This document shows positions 23,363 through 33,869 of a DNA stretch of 64,000 nt, piece after piece. Source of the stretch: Antennarius striatus (lineage: Eukaryota > Chordata > Actinopteri > Lophiiformes > Antennariidae); the NCBI RefSeq assembly GCF_040054535.1, contig NC_090785.1, forward strand, positions 18,823,001 through 18,887,000. The letters run 5' to 3'. The first letter of the stretch is position 1. Every line of letters starts with the position of its first letter. Both the position numbers and the translations under genes were made by a program. The notes beneath the pieces are model-generated. The model worked only from the letters and a program-made list of their open reading frames with translations, was not told the DNA's origin and did no database searches.

Positions 23363-23403
23363 ACGTCATTACGTAAAACAGGTACGTCACGAACGTACGT
23401 CAT
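23363..23403. promoter_or_regulatory. Cluster of bZIP (CRE/PAR-type) sites upstream of cnot7
   Basis: Within 41 bp there are ACGTCA (23363-23368), palindromic TTACGTAA (23369-23376), TACGTCAC (23383-23390) and TACGTCAT (23396-23403). These match CREB/ATF and PAR-bZIP/E4BP4 consensus sites. They lie about 160-200 bp beyond the cnot7 first-exon donor. Binding is inferred. Confidence 0.5.
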
Positions 23404-23589
23404 TACACTGGGTGCCAGATAAATGGTTCCGGAGCTGCGCAAACACGGAAGGGAAGTGTTTTAGGGATGCACAACGATTCACAAACAAACGCAATACAAT
23501 ATTAATGTTTTACAAATACAAAGAGTAATAAGGCAGTCAGAGACTGCAACATCCCGCGACATCATCACGTTTTTGTGCCTCTGGCTTCC

Positions 23590-23960
23590 TGAAAATGTTT
23601 CTTTTTGTTTTGTAATTATATCTCATACGGGTTTCCAAGATGTGCACCTAAAAAGGTATGCGAGTGAAAATTTGACCTTGACCTAGTTTGTCAAGGTGAA
23701 GGTTGTGATCTACTTTTCATTCCCTTGCGTTCCTGAATGAAACGCCTTTTTTTCTGTCTTTCTATCTTATCCACACAAAAAAATGCACAAATTTGACCTT
23801 GACCTAGTTTCCCCAAGGTCATCATCTCATTTTCATCCCCTTTTGCCGCCCGAGTAATGTACTTCTTGTTCCATCTTTCTATCTGCAATGGTTGTGAAGA
23901 TATTTGGTGGATGGACAGACGGAGGAACACACAAACACAAAATACATCACCGCTTTGCAG
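23590..23960. repeat. Teleost interspersed repeat with TTTGACCTTGACCTAG blocks
   Basis: The segment contains two TTTGACCTTGACCTAGTTT blocks, a GTTCCATCTTTCTATCT block and GATATTTGGTGGATGGACAG before ACACAAACACAAAATACATC. I recognise this as a common dispersed fish repeat. It contains no gene. Confidence 0.55.
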
Positions 23961-24071
23961 GTTGTAACAAACCAGTGGACTACATACAAAATGATGCTTG
24001 ACAGATAAACAGAATGTTTTGCAGATGCACTATGGTTAAAAAAAAATTTTTTGGTAGTACAGTAAAAGTAC

Positions 24072-24075
<4 letters not shown>

Positions 24076-24123
<48 letters not shown>
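24076..24123. repeat. (TA)n microsatellite
   Basis: About 48 nt of TA dinucleotides, followed about 25 nt later by a short (AC)n run at 24149-24167. Confidence 0.95.
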
Positions 24124-24126
<3 letters not shown>

Positions 24127-24269
24127 ATATAAATTCTATGTATGTAAACACACACACACACACACACCAGTTTTCATGCATCTACCTTTTGTACAATCTT
24201 GAACATCACTAGGAAACTGATTTGTAAATTCAAATTAAATTATGTGATACTGCATATATATCATGTGAT

Positions 24270-24377
24270 ATGACAATAATTTCCGTTTGGGATTGACTAA
24301 TTTCCTTTTGGGATTATTAAAGTATTCATTCATTCATTCATTCATTCATTCATTCATTCATTCATTCATTCATTCAT
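24270..24377 (+). repeat. LINE-type 3' tail with (ATTC)n
   Basis: TTCCTTTTGGGATTATTAAAG is followed by about 13 copies of ATTC (24323-24377). This arrangement is typical of 3' ends of fish non-LTR elements. No coding part is attached. Confidence 0.55.
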
Positions 24378-24548
24378 ATATTCCCTCTGGTGGAGAATCA
24401 ACACGAAAAACAATGAATGAATCAACAATACAATGAAAAAGCTATGAATTAAATAGAAGGCTTGATAAACTTAATAAATTCAATAAATAGAATAAATAAA
24501 TACTTTCTAAATAAAAGAAAACGTGACGAGAATACGATGAAGGCAACC

Positions 24549-24562
24549 GTTACCATGGTAAC
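24549..24562. promoter_or_regulatory. Perfect RFX X-box in cfap100 promoter
   Basis: GTTACCATGGTAAC is a complete palindromic X-box (two GTTACC half-sites with a 2-nt spacer). RFX factors use such sites at ciliary gene promoters. It lies 80 bp before a strong AAG|GTAAGA donor at 24642/24643, which fits the first exon of the cilia gene downstream. CCAAT boxes occur near 24829, 24852 and 24891. Confidence 0.7.
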
Positions 24563-24574
24563 AGTACACAGACG

Positions 24575-25758
24575 GACAGCGTCACTGAAACACCGAGCAA
24601 ACCCTGTTTGAGTCTTATGAGGTACGTTTATTCTCAAAAAAGGTAAGATGATGAGTTTTTCTTCGTGCTAACCTGAACACCAGCCAGACTCAGTCTGTTT
24701 GGTTTATTTCGATTCACAAACTAAAGGTTTGACAATGTTAGAAAGTTTGACAAGACAGTTGTTCCGCTTCCGTAAAGAATGTTACAAATGCTACTATGGT
24801 GACGCCGCTACCCAAGAACTTGCCTCTGATTGGCTTACGAGGAAAAATTTAACCAATCAACGCCCATAAAAGTTAAACTTAGCCATTTTATCCAATCACA
24901 ACAGAGGAGGGCGGGTGATAGCTCCACGTTTTTTGATTCAACATCATCAACGACAAATAATAATTAATGTATTGTGGCAGGCCTCTTGAAACAAATACAA
25001 GTTATAAATTACGAAAGAGCTCGTCTGAGGGAATAATGGACCCACAAAAAACAGACTCTACATCTTATCAGGACTGTCAACATTTTAAATGAATTTAGAG
25101 TGAAACTTCATAATGCCAAAGTCAGTGTAATTCATTCTAACTTCTTTTTATTTATACTGGATATTCTATTACACAATCCACTGGAGGGGCCAAATTATTT
25201 GCTCCTTATCTAGTAGTGTTTAAATGTTCAGCTTAGCAGCTTCCAATCCAAAAACAATTGTAGACGATATGGCCGGTAATAAATAGCCTATTGTTCTTCA
25301 TTGCATATCTGTCTAAATCAGGGGACAAAACCTAAAAAATTTTATGGGGATCTTCTAAAAAATTGTCAAGTTTTCAAAGACTGTTTTTCACTAGTTTTGT
25401 GCAGAAATATATCATCAGAAGAACTTTGTATCATTAACAAAATGATTTTAACAGAAGGAGCAAAGATTGTCAAATCACCAGGTACACTGAACAAAGAGAC
25501 AGACATTAATTAAACAGACGTTAATCTGTTATAAAAGGGTTGTTTTTTTCAGGGGGGGGTTCTTGAGATAGATTTCTTTAACTACAGTACATGTTTGTAG
25601 ATAGAATGAAGAGGATGGAGACTCAACAGAAGGGCTACAAAGAGGTTGGTGTATCCATTCAGTAAATGCATCTGTACCTTCGAAGAATGCTGTCTGTAAA
25701 AGGAAGATGTAAACTGACAACCACGTTAGTTCTGTCTGCTGTTTTTCTTCATGCACAG
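24575..25758 (+). other. cfap100: Inferred 5' non-coding exon and intron of cfap100
   Basis: A short leader could end at the AAG|GTAAGA donor (24642). It would splice to the TTCTTCATGCACAG acceptor ending at 25758, just before the first coding exon. The leader start is not known. The rest of the stretch is AT-rich and has no recognisable gene. Confidence 0.4.
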
Positions 25759-25761
25759 GAG

Positions 25762-28700
25762 ATGCATGAACCCTCTGCTTTACACACTGACAAGAAGATA
25801 ATTTTTGCTGAAAACATGATGGCCAAGCTGCAGGAAGAGTTTACAGGTCATGTGAAAGAGGAGGGTGAGGAAAAGGAGAAGAGAACAAAGAATATAATAC
25901 AAATGAAGAGTGGAACGATTCTCCCGAAACAGAACCCCAGGAGACGTGAGCTGAAGATGGCCTTGATGAAACAAGGTGAGAATAGCGTTCTAGCTTACCC
26001 AATGTTACAAAGCTGCTGCTTGTAGCTCTTTTAAAGCTATATGTTCCAGCCGTCACATCTAACAGTTAACTCTCATCTGTCCTCTGTCCCCAGAAAACTT
26101 GACAAAGGATCGCAAACATGATTTAATCTTCATGGAACGACAGAAGGCAGTGTTGGAGGTAAATCTTTTCAAGAGGTTCTAATAATAACGGAGCAGAAAG
26201 CTGAAACCTTCTCAGTTCCTCAGATTAATCTGGTGCTTTTTGAATTTCCCATGATGCTCTCAGTTATTGTGAAGGACAACAATCCTCTACTGTAAAGACA
26301 AACAACTATTTTAAGTTGTTTATCCAAAAGCATGATCTGTTTTGGAGTAGTATGTGAGGGCTCTTTCAAATTTTCTCATAAACAAGTAGGACTTGCTGGA
26401 ACAAAGTACTACACTGATTTAGGTTCGCACTTCTGTAAAATCTTGGTACTCAATATTCTTTCATCATCTATTTAAAAAGGTTTGTTATGAGTTATACCAA
26501 ATACTGTCCACATCTTAGAATGAGAAGGTGACTATTAGCAGTCCAACTTTTTCCTCATTTCAAAATTAACCGCTTACATTCAGCTGAGGAGCTCACCGAA
26601 AGGAAAGAAGCTTTCATAGATGAAACATGCGTGTTATATTTTTTGATTGCTGATTTACGCTGGGCTTCATTTAGTCTCTTTCCTCTGTAAGTTATCACTG
26701 ATGACAAAGAGGTCAGAGATTCTGAAGATGGATAAGGCCATTGCAAAGGAGGAGAGACGGCTGGAACAGCTCAGAGAGACCATTGAGAAAGAGAACCTCA
26801 CATTTGAGGAGTTCCTCAGGGAGAATGAGAAGAAGACCGTGGAGGCCAGAACATAGTAAGACATGTGAAACTCTGGCATGTTGGCTGGCACACCATTGTA
26901 ATAAAGTAAATAATTACTGGTCCTTGAAATGTATTACTTATTCGTGGTCGATCATTTCTGTTTTCAGTTTTGAGCGGGAAACCAAGTCCAAACAGGAAAA
27001 GAAAGCTGAGATAAAAAAACTAACTGCTGAAATCGGGGCAATAAAAAGGTAATAATATATGTGTACATAGAGTAAACAAATAAAAATATTAAATAAAATA
27101 ATTTATAACCATAACTATTGGTGACTAATTATGATTGTGTTATGTCTCAAATGTAGTGAACTGGTCAAGTCTGAAGAGACCTTGACAGACTACCGGAGAT
27201 ACAAGGAGCTTCTGTTCAAGCTGTCTCCTCCAGAGTGGCAGGAGGCCCAGAAGGTCAAAGCTCTGAAAGCCAAAGTCCCATCTGACCGAACCGAGCCTGG
27301 AGAGTCAGGCTTCAGGAAAGGCAAGTACACAAAACCAGGTGACCCAAAATTAAATGGATTAAATTCTGTGTGCTTTATTTTTATATGCTGCTGTAAAATC
27401 CAGATTTCCACTTTGGGATGAATAACATAAATAGCTTATCTCAACCCTTTATAGGGCACTCATGAAATCCTGTACTTTGCAATTTGAAAATTCAACCCTT
27501 GAGTAATACTGGACTACATAAAAATACTTTGTTTCTGTTGTAACATTTTCCAAAATTGATGTCGTAGAGGAAATCAAATTACTAAAAACAGTCCCTTAAT
27601 AAATAAAGGGTTAAATAAGGTGCAAGCCAGAAACATTATCTCTACAGCTTCTCTTTTCATTAATATGCTATTATATTATCATTATATCAGTTCATGACAT
27701 GTTTTATAAATGTCACAATCTTTCTCACCGACAATAAATCATCCAACAGAAGTTCTTATAATGACGGGTCTCTACAGTAAATAAGTGTCAATCAATCTGT
27801 AATTTAGTAAAAATCCCTTGACAACATGTACAGGATGAAAACAGTATCGGGTCCAATGGAAGCAGATTAATTTATAAATGGCTGCACAGGATCCTCTGCT
27901 CTGTACTTGGAACTGTTTACATGGAGCAGATGAATTCAGAATTGACTCGCTGAAACGTCATTCCCTCTCCATTCCCATCAACCCACTGTGATCATAACAT
28001 GCCCGCACATGTTGGGCATGTTATGATCCAGAAGTAGCCGATCTCATTACATCCTGGTGACTACAATAAAAGTATTAAAACAGTTGCATCATTAGGTCAT
28101 ATGGGTGCAGAATAACTTTTACTTTAGTTACAAGAAAGGATTGAGGCGCCACAAGGGTACCGAATGGCCAGTGAGATTCCAGCTGGGGCTAGTGCCCCCC
28201 TGGCTCCAACCCTTCATCCACCCGTATCCATGTACGCTTACATCACTTTCAAATCATTTTGTGGAGTCAAGAACTTTTTGTAGCATGGGAGTGAGGAGAT
28301 CTGGACCTTTTGTGATCTTTTGGTCTTTGTGTAAATCTGGTCCACGGAGCCCCCAGGTTTGACTGGAGCGATGACGTGTCCACAGGTTTAGAGAGCGAGG
28401 ATGAGAGCCCAGGTAGAGCGCTGCCCTCCACCACAGAGACCAGTCTGCCCTCCACCCACAGGGACACATTGTAAGGACACCCCAAAACACACTCTAATCC
28501 TCTGTTGCATCCTGTGTGCATCTGGACTCAAAATGTTCCAACCAAACTCTTTCTTTGCCTTTCAGAATCTCAGGCTGTAAACAGGATAGTGACAGTTCAG
28601 ATTATGAGGTTGGTTGCCTGAACATTAAGTTCACCAGCTTCACGTCTCATCTCATTCTCGTACTCACGGTGCTCCTGTCTCATCTACCTGTGCAGGATGA

Positions 28701-30413
28701 GCCGGAGCTGTACTTCACTGATCCCCAGCAGCTCCTGGATCTGGTGTCAGAGCTGACGGAGCAGATCTTGTCCCTCATTCACAACTCTGCTAGAGAGGAA
28801 GAGAGGCTGAAGGAGCTCCAACAGTCCATGGAGACAACCAGGAGGAACATGTAAGCAAGATGTTGGAATTCTGTCTGTGTCCTTGCTTTACAAGAAGTAG
28901 ACTCACAGGAAGAAAGATCTAACTTCTGGCTTTTAACTTGTTTTTCTTTTTGTGCTGAAAATTAAAAAAACAATTGAGCCTTCATTCCTCTGCTCAACAT
29001 GCATGTTGATTAGGTGAATTTGCACACTTTAATACATTTTTGCTCATGATTTTTCTTGTGCATTACGTACGACGTGCACCCTCCTTTTCCTTACATCCAC
29101 TGGATGTGATTCCTGAAGTGAAAAAGATGAAGAACCACTCAAATTACAAATCAATGACATGAACCAAAGAATCAACAAAGAAAAGACAAGAGTCACCAAA
29201 CTGAAACAGAAGGTTCAGCTCCACATCTCCCTGAACACAGAAGACCAGGTGAGGAATCACTGTTTCCTACCACATTCCTCAACATCCACTGGTCATCTCT
29301 GATGGCACTGATGGCTTTCAGCAGACAGAGACTCATCAGCATGTCTATTCTACCCCAGGACGTCATGCTGAACACTCTGGGCCAGAAGGTAGCAGAGGTT
29401 TATCACTGTTGCGTTAATGATGCGATGACCAACCTCAGCACCCTGGAGATGCTGGCAGCCATTGAGAGCCGCATGTCTTCAGTGCTGCAGAGCCTTGAGA
29501 GCATCCCTGAAGAGAGCTTGGAGATGATGAGGAAGATCAAGGACAAGGAGAGGAGGAGCAGGTGTGCCACAGTGATGGAAGGCAATGATTGAGAAAGAAA
29601 TCAAGAGCAACAAAACAAAACTCTGTATTGATTCCCCAGCTTACCAGAGGCTCACATTATGTTTAAGTACCCTGTCCAATCCCACTTTATAATGCAGACA
29701 GCGTGAAGAAAAGCTGAGGGAGCAGAGAGAGAAACAGAAGGAAAGGATGAGAAGATACTTGGAGAGATCCCAGACTGACGCCAGGAAAATTGTAAGTCAA
29801 AGGCTAAGGAATTGCACCAGCTTTTATTAACAGAATATTAAAAGAATATTTAGATAATATTCCCCAAATTGCTTCTAACTGTGAAACACCCAGTAGTCCC
29901 AGTACATTATTGTGGAATTTGGATGGAATCCTCCACAGCCTCACAATTTTTTCGTTTTTATCACCACAGATTTCAGTGAAAGACATTCTAACACGTGACA
30001 GATTGTGACAGGTGTTTGCAGTTCATATACAAATGAAAGCTCATATTTAAATACAAATTTATATTAAAATGTTTTTTGACAAATTTGTCAGAAGTTTCCA
30101 TTAAGACTATATTTTCTAAAAAAAATTGATTTTTCTGGAAATTATTTAGTAGTTCACGCAATCACACACAATCAAAACCATTAGCAGGGTGACTGTAGCT
30201 CAGTTCACTGTAAAATTTCCAATGTTGCTGAGAGAACCTCCGATGGGATTAACACAGTAAAGTTGTTCTCCTGACCTTTTCCTTCAGACTGGGAGGAGGC
30301 TCATGCCCAGATCTAAGCCCATAGCCCAGAAGGTCACAGTGAGCAACGTGGACAACAGCCCTGATGAGGAGGACAACCATGACTACCTCTTCACCCCTGA
30401 AGACCTGGAGTAA
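25762..30413 (+). CDS. cfap100: DUF4200 coiled-coil ciliary protein, CFAP100 (CCDC37)-like
   Basis: Probable axonemal coiled-coil protein; Chlamydomonas FAP100/MIA1 is part of the modifier of inner arms complex that tunes inner dynein arms. Coding exons: 25762-25975, 26094-26158, 26692-26855, 26968-27048, 27157-27324, 28357-28470, 28566-28608, 28696-28850, 29119-29248, 29359-29561, 29698-29791, 30288-30413. Phases agree and give 518 aa. The DUF4200-type segment (about residues 90-210) has TKRSEILKMD, EEFLRENEKKTVEA and YRRYKELLFKLSPPEWQ. Later blocks are ELYFTDPQQLLDLVSEL, GQKVAEVYHCCV and IESIPEE-like LESIPEESLEMM. The charged C-terminus ends LFTPEDLE. CCDC38 is a paralogue with the same blocks, so the exact name is less certain than the family. 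The start is the first ATG after the acceptor at 25758. An X-box upstream supports ciliary control. Confidence 0.75.
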
Positions 30414-30479
30414 ACAAATGAGTAGCATGCAGTCAATAAACAGACATCAAGAGTGAATGTGTTACATCATGTTGACAAC

Positions 30480-30485
30480 AATAAA
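30480..30485 (+). terminator. Poly(A) signal for cfap100
   Basis: AATAAA lies 67 nt after the stop codon; a second AATAAA sits at about 30435. The 3' UTR is therefore very short. Confidence 0.6.
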
Positions 30486-30489
30486 ACAG

Positions 30490-31860
30490 TCTGATTGCAG
30501 GAAATATATGTGTTCATTGTTCCAGGTTGAATCTACTTACACAGGTTTGTTGTTGACAACCAGTTTATATTATTATATTAGCTATGACCATCATTAGGGG
30601 TGTGTTGTAAATGTAGCAAGCAGGAAAGAAAGGTTGAAGCCATGAGGATCTTTGTAAAAATTACTCAATTTTGAGAATGTCTGTGTAGATTTTCGGTCAT
30701 CCAGGTTGAAGACGAATAAAAAGAATCAGCTGGACTTCAGTTCTGAACAGAGAAAGCTTCTTGAATGAAAGGTGAAACATCTTCAACCAGCCTTAAGTAA
30801 GACAAGTTGATTTTTTTTGCTCTTCAAGATTTCAAGCGGTGACTTGCTTGAAATCTTGAAATCAACCAGGGGTTTTACATAGCAAGCTGATGATACTCAC
30901 CCTTACTGCTGCAGTTATTAATGATGCTGTAGAGGCAACAGTGTGGGAGAATGGAAAGACTTGTATTTCCTGCCAGAACGTTTTTGGATATCGTTGGAAT
31001 CACTGGACAAGTCTTGATAATGGAAACTTTCAAACCTAAAAGCCTAAAATGATGAAGATATGTTGTGTATATTTAAGGTTTCTTTAAAGAGAGATTGGAT
31101 GAGATTTGTGTGTTTTTCCAATGTAAACAACATTTTGGGTGAAAAGTGCCTTTAAACACCAATGAAGAAGAAAAACCAGCGAGTGGTAGTATTCCACTGC
31201 TGAACTAGTAAACGGGCACAATGTTCATCCTAAATCTGTTCTCCAAGCTCTGCTGTAGTGTGGCAGATGGGATGTTGGCTGTGGGTGTATGATAGAGGGG
31301 GTCTACCTATCAGATGCTTTGTGGTTGGTGCTCATGGCTATATGTCAAAGTGTCCTTGAGCTAGATGCTGAAGCCCAATTTCACTGTTGGGAGGTGGCAC
31401 AGTGGGTAGAGCTGTCACCTCATAGCTGGAAGGTTCTATTTTCTCCCCATGTGTGGGTCTCTCCAGGTACTCCCACTTTCACAAACATGTACAGTACTTC
31501 AGGTCAATTGATCGATCCAAACTCCGAAGGTGTGAGTGTCTGCGTGAGTGATTATTTGTCTTTCATGTGACTCTGCGGTGCACTGGCGTCGCACTCGGAG
31601 TCTCCCCTGACTCTCACATATAAGTCAGCTGGGATAGGCTCTAGCAACCACCATGATCTGCAAAAACAGAAGAAGCGGATAAGAAGAATGAATTCATTTA
31701 CTGTTTACAATTAAAAAGAAGTTTCTTCTAATATGAGCAGAAAACTGACATCAGCAGTTAAGGAAAATAAGTTTTGGGTTGTTGTTTTTTTTTACTATTG
31801 GGAACCTCCTCAGAGATGGCTATTGTGGAATATACAGTACTGCATAAACAACTGGACAAT
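30490..31860. other. Intergenic region cfap100-ap1ar
   Basis: It contains a dispersed fish repeat near 30690-30850 (GGTCATCCAGGTTGAAGAC, then GGTGAAACATCTTCAA) and a SINE-like element at about 31385-31690. The rest shows nothing I recognise. Confidence 0.5.
31385..31690 (+). repeat. tRNA-head SINE-like element, copy 1
   Basis: A degenerate head (GGTGGCACAGTGGGTAGAGC, CACCTCATAGCTGGAAGGTT) is followed by TTCTCCCCATGTGTGGGTCT and CTCCAGGTACTCCCAC. The tail contains GCGGTGCACTGGCGTCGC and TCAGCTGGGATAGGCTC. The same tail is present at 39655-39845 and the head, in reverse, at 62000-62150. Confidence 0.65.
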
Positions 31861-32091
31861 TTAATTGTTTGTGATTTACTTTACGCCTCCGGTCCGGCAG
31901 GTGGCGGTAACACGCCTTTAAAGCGGAGCGCCATCCGCCATTAAAGTTAGAAGAAGGTTGGTGTTCGCTGTCCGGTGCTGCCGTCCACCGGAGGAGGGAG
32001 GATGAGGAAGTGGGAGCGCTGACAGGAGATGTTCCACCTCCACTGAAGCACCAGCAGCTGAGAGGCAGCCAAACAACAGCAACATTTGACA

Positions 32092-32094
32092 ATG
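32092..32094 (+). promoter_or_regulatory. Overlapping out-of-frame upstream AUG of ap1ar
   Basis: An ATG with A at -3 lies 5 nt before the ap1ar start, in another frame. The ap1ar ATG (32097) has G at -3 and G at +4. The upstream AUG could lower initiation at the real start; this is inferred. Confidence 0.5.
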
Positions 32095-32096
32095 CG

Positions 32097-33838
32097 ATGG
32101 GTAACTGTTGGGCCTACTGCGTCGGTCTCTTCAGGAGAGAAGCCAACAGGCTCCAGAGAGGCGGCGGGTGAGTTGGGCGCTAGCGGGGTGAGCTAGCTGA
32201 GCTAGCATCCCCTCACCGGCGCGTCTGCTTAGCGTCCGCTAATGTTAGCTAAAAGTTGGTTAGCCGCTCCGGTCGCAGCACTGGGAGTGTGTTTGCTGCG
32301 ACCCAAGCCGGGTGTCTGTGGCCTTTGACCCGCAGTCGGGTGTGACACTTCACCGTAGAGTCAGCGGTCGGTTGTTTGTTCTAGATCCCGTCAGACAGAC
32401 TGACTCATACTCACACTTCAAGCCTGTAATTTCCAGTTGATGCACATATTTTATCTCGATGGTCAGTTTCCTGGTTACCATATCTATCTGGTTACCATAT
32501 CTATCTGGTTACCATATCTATCTGGTTACCATATCTATCTGGTTACCATATCATATTTTCGAGCTAACTCCAGTGATCCTAGTTATAATTAATTTGTTAC
32601 CACAAGATTAGCAAAGTGGAATCGGTTGTTTAAAATGTAAACAAACTTAACAATCGGGTGTGAAATGTGTGTCAATCTGAGTCGTGATGTCATCTCTGTT
32701 CTGTACATCACCTATTTTAAAAGGGACATTAATGGGCAGTGGAGATAATCAATTATGACAGATGTCTTAACTCCGGTATTGAGGTCACTGAGTGCCTCCC
32801 AAAATAAAAAGATCAATATTCTATAGATAGAAGTTATAGTCAATTCTTCATTATGGCTGCATCCATCCAGTGTTTATCAGCCTTTTCCAGGTCCTGTTTT
32901 ACCTGCTGGCATAACTAACTAGGATACCTGGGTGTAACTGAAGCATTATTACTGTTATTTTCACCTGCGGTTCTCTTGCTGTCAAACACTGGCACTGAAA
33001 CAACACCTATTGTCGTTAATGGCATCGTTGCTAAACTTGACAGAAAGTAACAGGAAATGTCAAACGGAATTCATCCAGTAAGTCTTAAAGAGGTGAATCA
33101 ACAATGCTTAAGAAAACTAACTAATTGACCCTTGAAACATACACCAATTTATTTTTCAAACCGAACAAACTTGTTACCTTCAGTTTTCTTTTCTGCCAGT
33201 CGGAGAATAAATGTTAATTAACCTGTTATATCACTGATCCGGCCCTTAGGCTGTTTGTTCTTCATTTCAATGTAAGTCGGCTGGTTGGAGAGGAGAGGAG
33301 GTGTCAGACATTTAGTTGGGGTTTGAAATGTTAGCATACTTGTGTTTTAATTGTTACAGGTTTACTTTGTGGTGATGGAGCAAAAGTGTAATGGATGATG
33401 GTACATCTGAACACCAAGTTTGTTTCATTGGGAAATCACCTTCTATTAATTATGGTATAAGAGTCAGTAATTATTAAATATGATAATTATACCTATAAAT
33501 ATCATGATGTCCACTGGCAGATGAAGAAAAACGATGCTCTTTAAATGTTCACAAGAAATGTAGTGAGTGGTTGCATAGTGTGAGTGTATTTTAAGCATCG
33601 TTTGGGTTGCTATGGTATTATCAGGCTTTCTTTCATTTTCCCACTCAGGTCATTCAGATGGAATATCTTAACCATCATCTTTAGGATGGCTGTACGTCTG
33701 ACAACCTTTAACAGGCTTTAGATTATCGTTCATGTTCTCTTCATTCATGCAGGTCAAAATACTTCAGAAGCAGTACGGCTGGAGAACATTATACAATAGA
33801 GGTGGGAGTCATTCATCTGGTGTGTGTGTGTGTGTGTG

Positions 33839-33869
<31 letters not shown>

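Noticed and set aside
25666-26025. Long open frame starting ATG at 25666 upstream of cfap100 exon
   Set aside because: The upstream part translates a polypyrimidine tract and acceptor ending at 25758; the coding exon begins after it and stops at a donor at 25975.
27318-27330. Possible GC-AG intron in cfap100 (AAAG|GCAAGT)
   Set aside because: That donor gives the wrong phase. Ending the exon at 27324 before GTACAC keeps frame with the exon at 28357, so an ordinary GT-AG intron fits.
32471-32552. CRISPR-like array
   Set aside because: The 17-bp units are directly adjacent without spacers and the DNA is eukaryotic; it is a minisatellite.
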